From positions 1 to 5,209 of the forward strand of contig CALMIH010000115.1 of assembly GCA_937864085.1 (NCBI GenBank): a DNA stretch of 5,209 bases, given 5' to 3'. A program made the position numbers and the translations under genes. This document shows, piece after piece, positions 5,038-5,209 of this stretch. Source of the stretch: an uncultured Chloroflexota bacterium (GTDB lineage: Bacteria; Chloroflexota; Limnocylindria; Limnocylindrales; Limnocylindraceae). Numbering within the stretch: the first letter of the stretch is position 1; every line of letters begins with the position of its first letter. The notes under the pieces were generated by a model, which saw nothing but the letters and a program-made list of their open reading frames with translations, did no database searches and was not told the origin of the DNA.

Positions 5038-5209
5038 TCAGGGGAGCTTCAGCACCTGCCCGCGCTTGATGACGTAGTCAGGCCCGGCGATCCCATTCAG
5101 TTCGGCGATCGCCTTGTAACCTTCGCAGCCGATCGGGAGCGCACAGGCGATCTTATAGAGGGAGTCGTTCTTCCGCACCACATAAGTCGTCCCAGAGTCG
5201 CTGCTTTGG
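5038..5209 (-). CDS. LysM-domain protein, C-terminal part (cut by window edge)
   Basis: Reading leftward in frame to the TGA at 5040-5038 gives 56 residues. They form one LysM module: TYVVRKNDSLYKIACALPIG at the start, then AIAELNGI, and VIKRGQVLKLP as the last residues before the stop. This matches the family pattern of Y-x-V-x-x-G/N-D-S/T-L-x-x-I-A, a central LN, and a closing GQ-x-L-x-(I/L)-P. LysM modules bind peptidoglycan or other N-acetylglucosamine polymers, so the protein is probably exported or wall-associated. The inter-helix loop is somewhat longer than in minimal LysM modules and has two cysteines (C-x6-C, in ACALPIGC), which could pair if exported. The N-terminus, any signal peptide and any catalytic domain are outside the window, so the full function is unknown. 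It reads in the same direction as rpsA with a 120-nt gap. Confidence 0.85.
   Translation of the reverse strand, partial: QSSDSGTTYVVRKNDSLYKIACALPIGCEGYKAIAELNGIAGPDYVIKRGQVLKLP

Noticed and set aside
4658..5113. Several GCGATCGC octamers (4658, around 4994 and 5105), recalling the cyanobacterial HIP1 palindrome
   Set aside because: Only three in the window, two inside genes where GCG-ATC/GAT-CGC codons are common, and the genes do not look cyanobacterial; GATCGC is frequent by codon bias.

Overview
The window is a run of conserved housekeeping genes, all read on the minus strand and therefore transcribed from right to left. In transcription order they are: the C-terminal end of a LysM-domain protein (right edge), a four-domain ribosomal protein S1 homologue (rpsA), the AAA+ unfoldase ClpC (clpC), and the N-terminal third or less of the DNA-repair ATPase RadA/Sms (radA, cut by the left edge). 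All long plus-strand reading frames here are antisense shadows of these genes, produced by GC-rich codon bias. I see no tRNA, rRNA, CRISPR array, insertion sequence or prophage.

The base composition is GC-rich (about 60% by eye). The genes indicate a bacterium with a ClpC/ClpP-type protease, a four-repeat S1 protein rather than the six-repeat E. coli type, and a clpC-radA gene pair. The clpC-radA pair is classic in Gram-positive-type lineages, where it is often accompanied by ctsR, mcsA and mcsB; none of those lie directly upstream here, where rpsA takes their place. Chloroflexota is my best guess and Actinomycetota the main alternative, but this is inference from gene order and protein style, not a proven placement.

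Layout from right to left: 5209-5038 LysM protein tail; 5037-4918 rpsA leader of about 120 nt, holding a 7-bp hairpin, a 12-bp palindrome, a tiny 6-codon ORF and the rpsA Shine-Dalgarno; 4917-3235 rpsA with a GTG start; 3234-3110 spacer with a stable cUUCGg hairpin just after rpsA, a plausible extended -10 promoter, a perfect 14-bp palindrome at the predicted transcription start, and a strong clpC Shine-Dalgarno; 3109-317 clpC; 316-300 a 17-nt junction filled by a GC-rich hairpin that runs into the radA start codon; 299-1 radA N-terminus.

Together the genes cover mRNA binding during translation (S1), ATP-dependent protein unfolding for degradation by ClpP (ClpC), and recombination-branch processing (RadA). 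ClpC and RadA are probably co-transcribed, since only 17 nt separate them; the rpsA-clpC spacer has signals for an independent clpC promoter. The window does not show an obviously new multi-gene system. The most notable features are a roughly 90-100 residue Ala/Ser/Thr/Pro-rich insertion inside ClpC, long low-complexity tails on S1, and several precise inverted repeats at the gene junctions.
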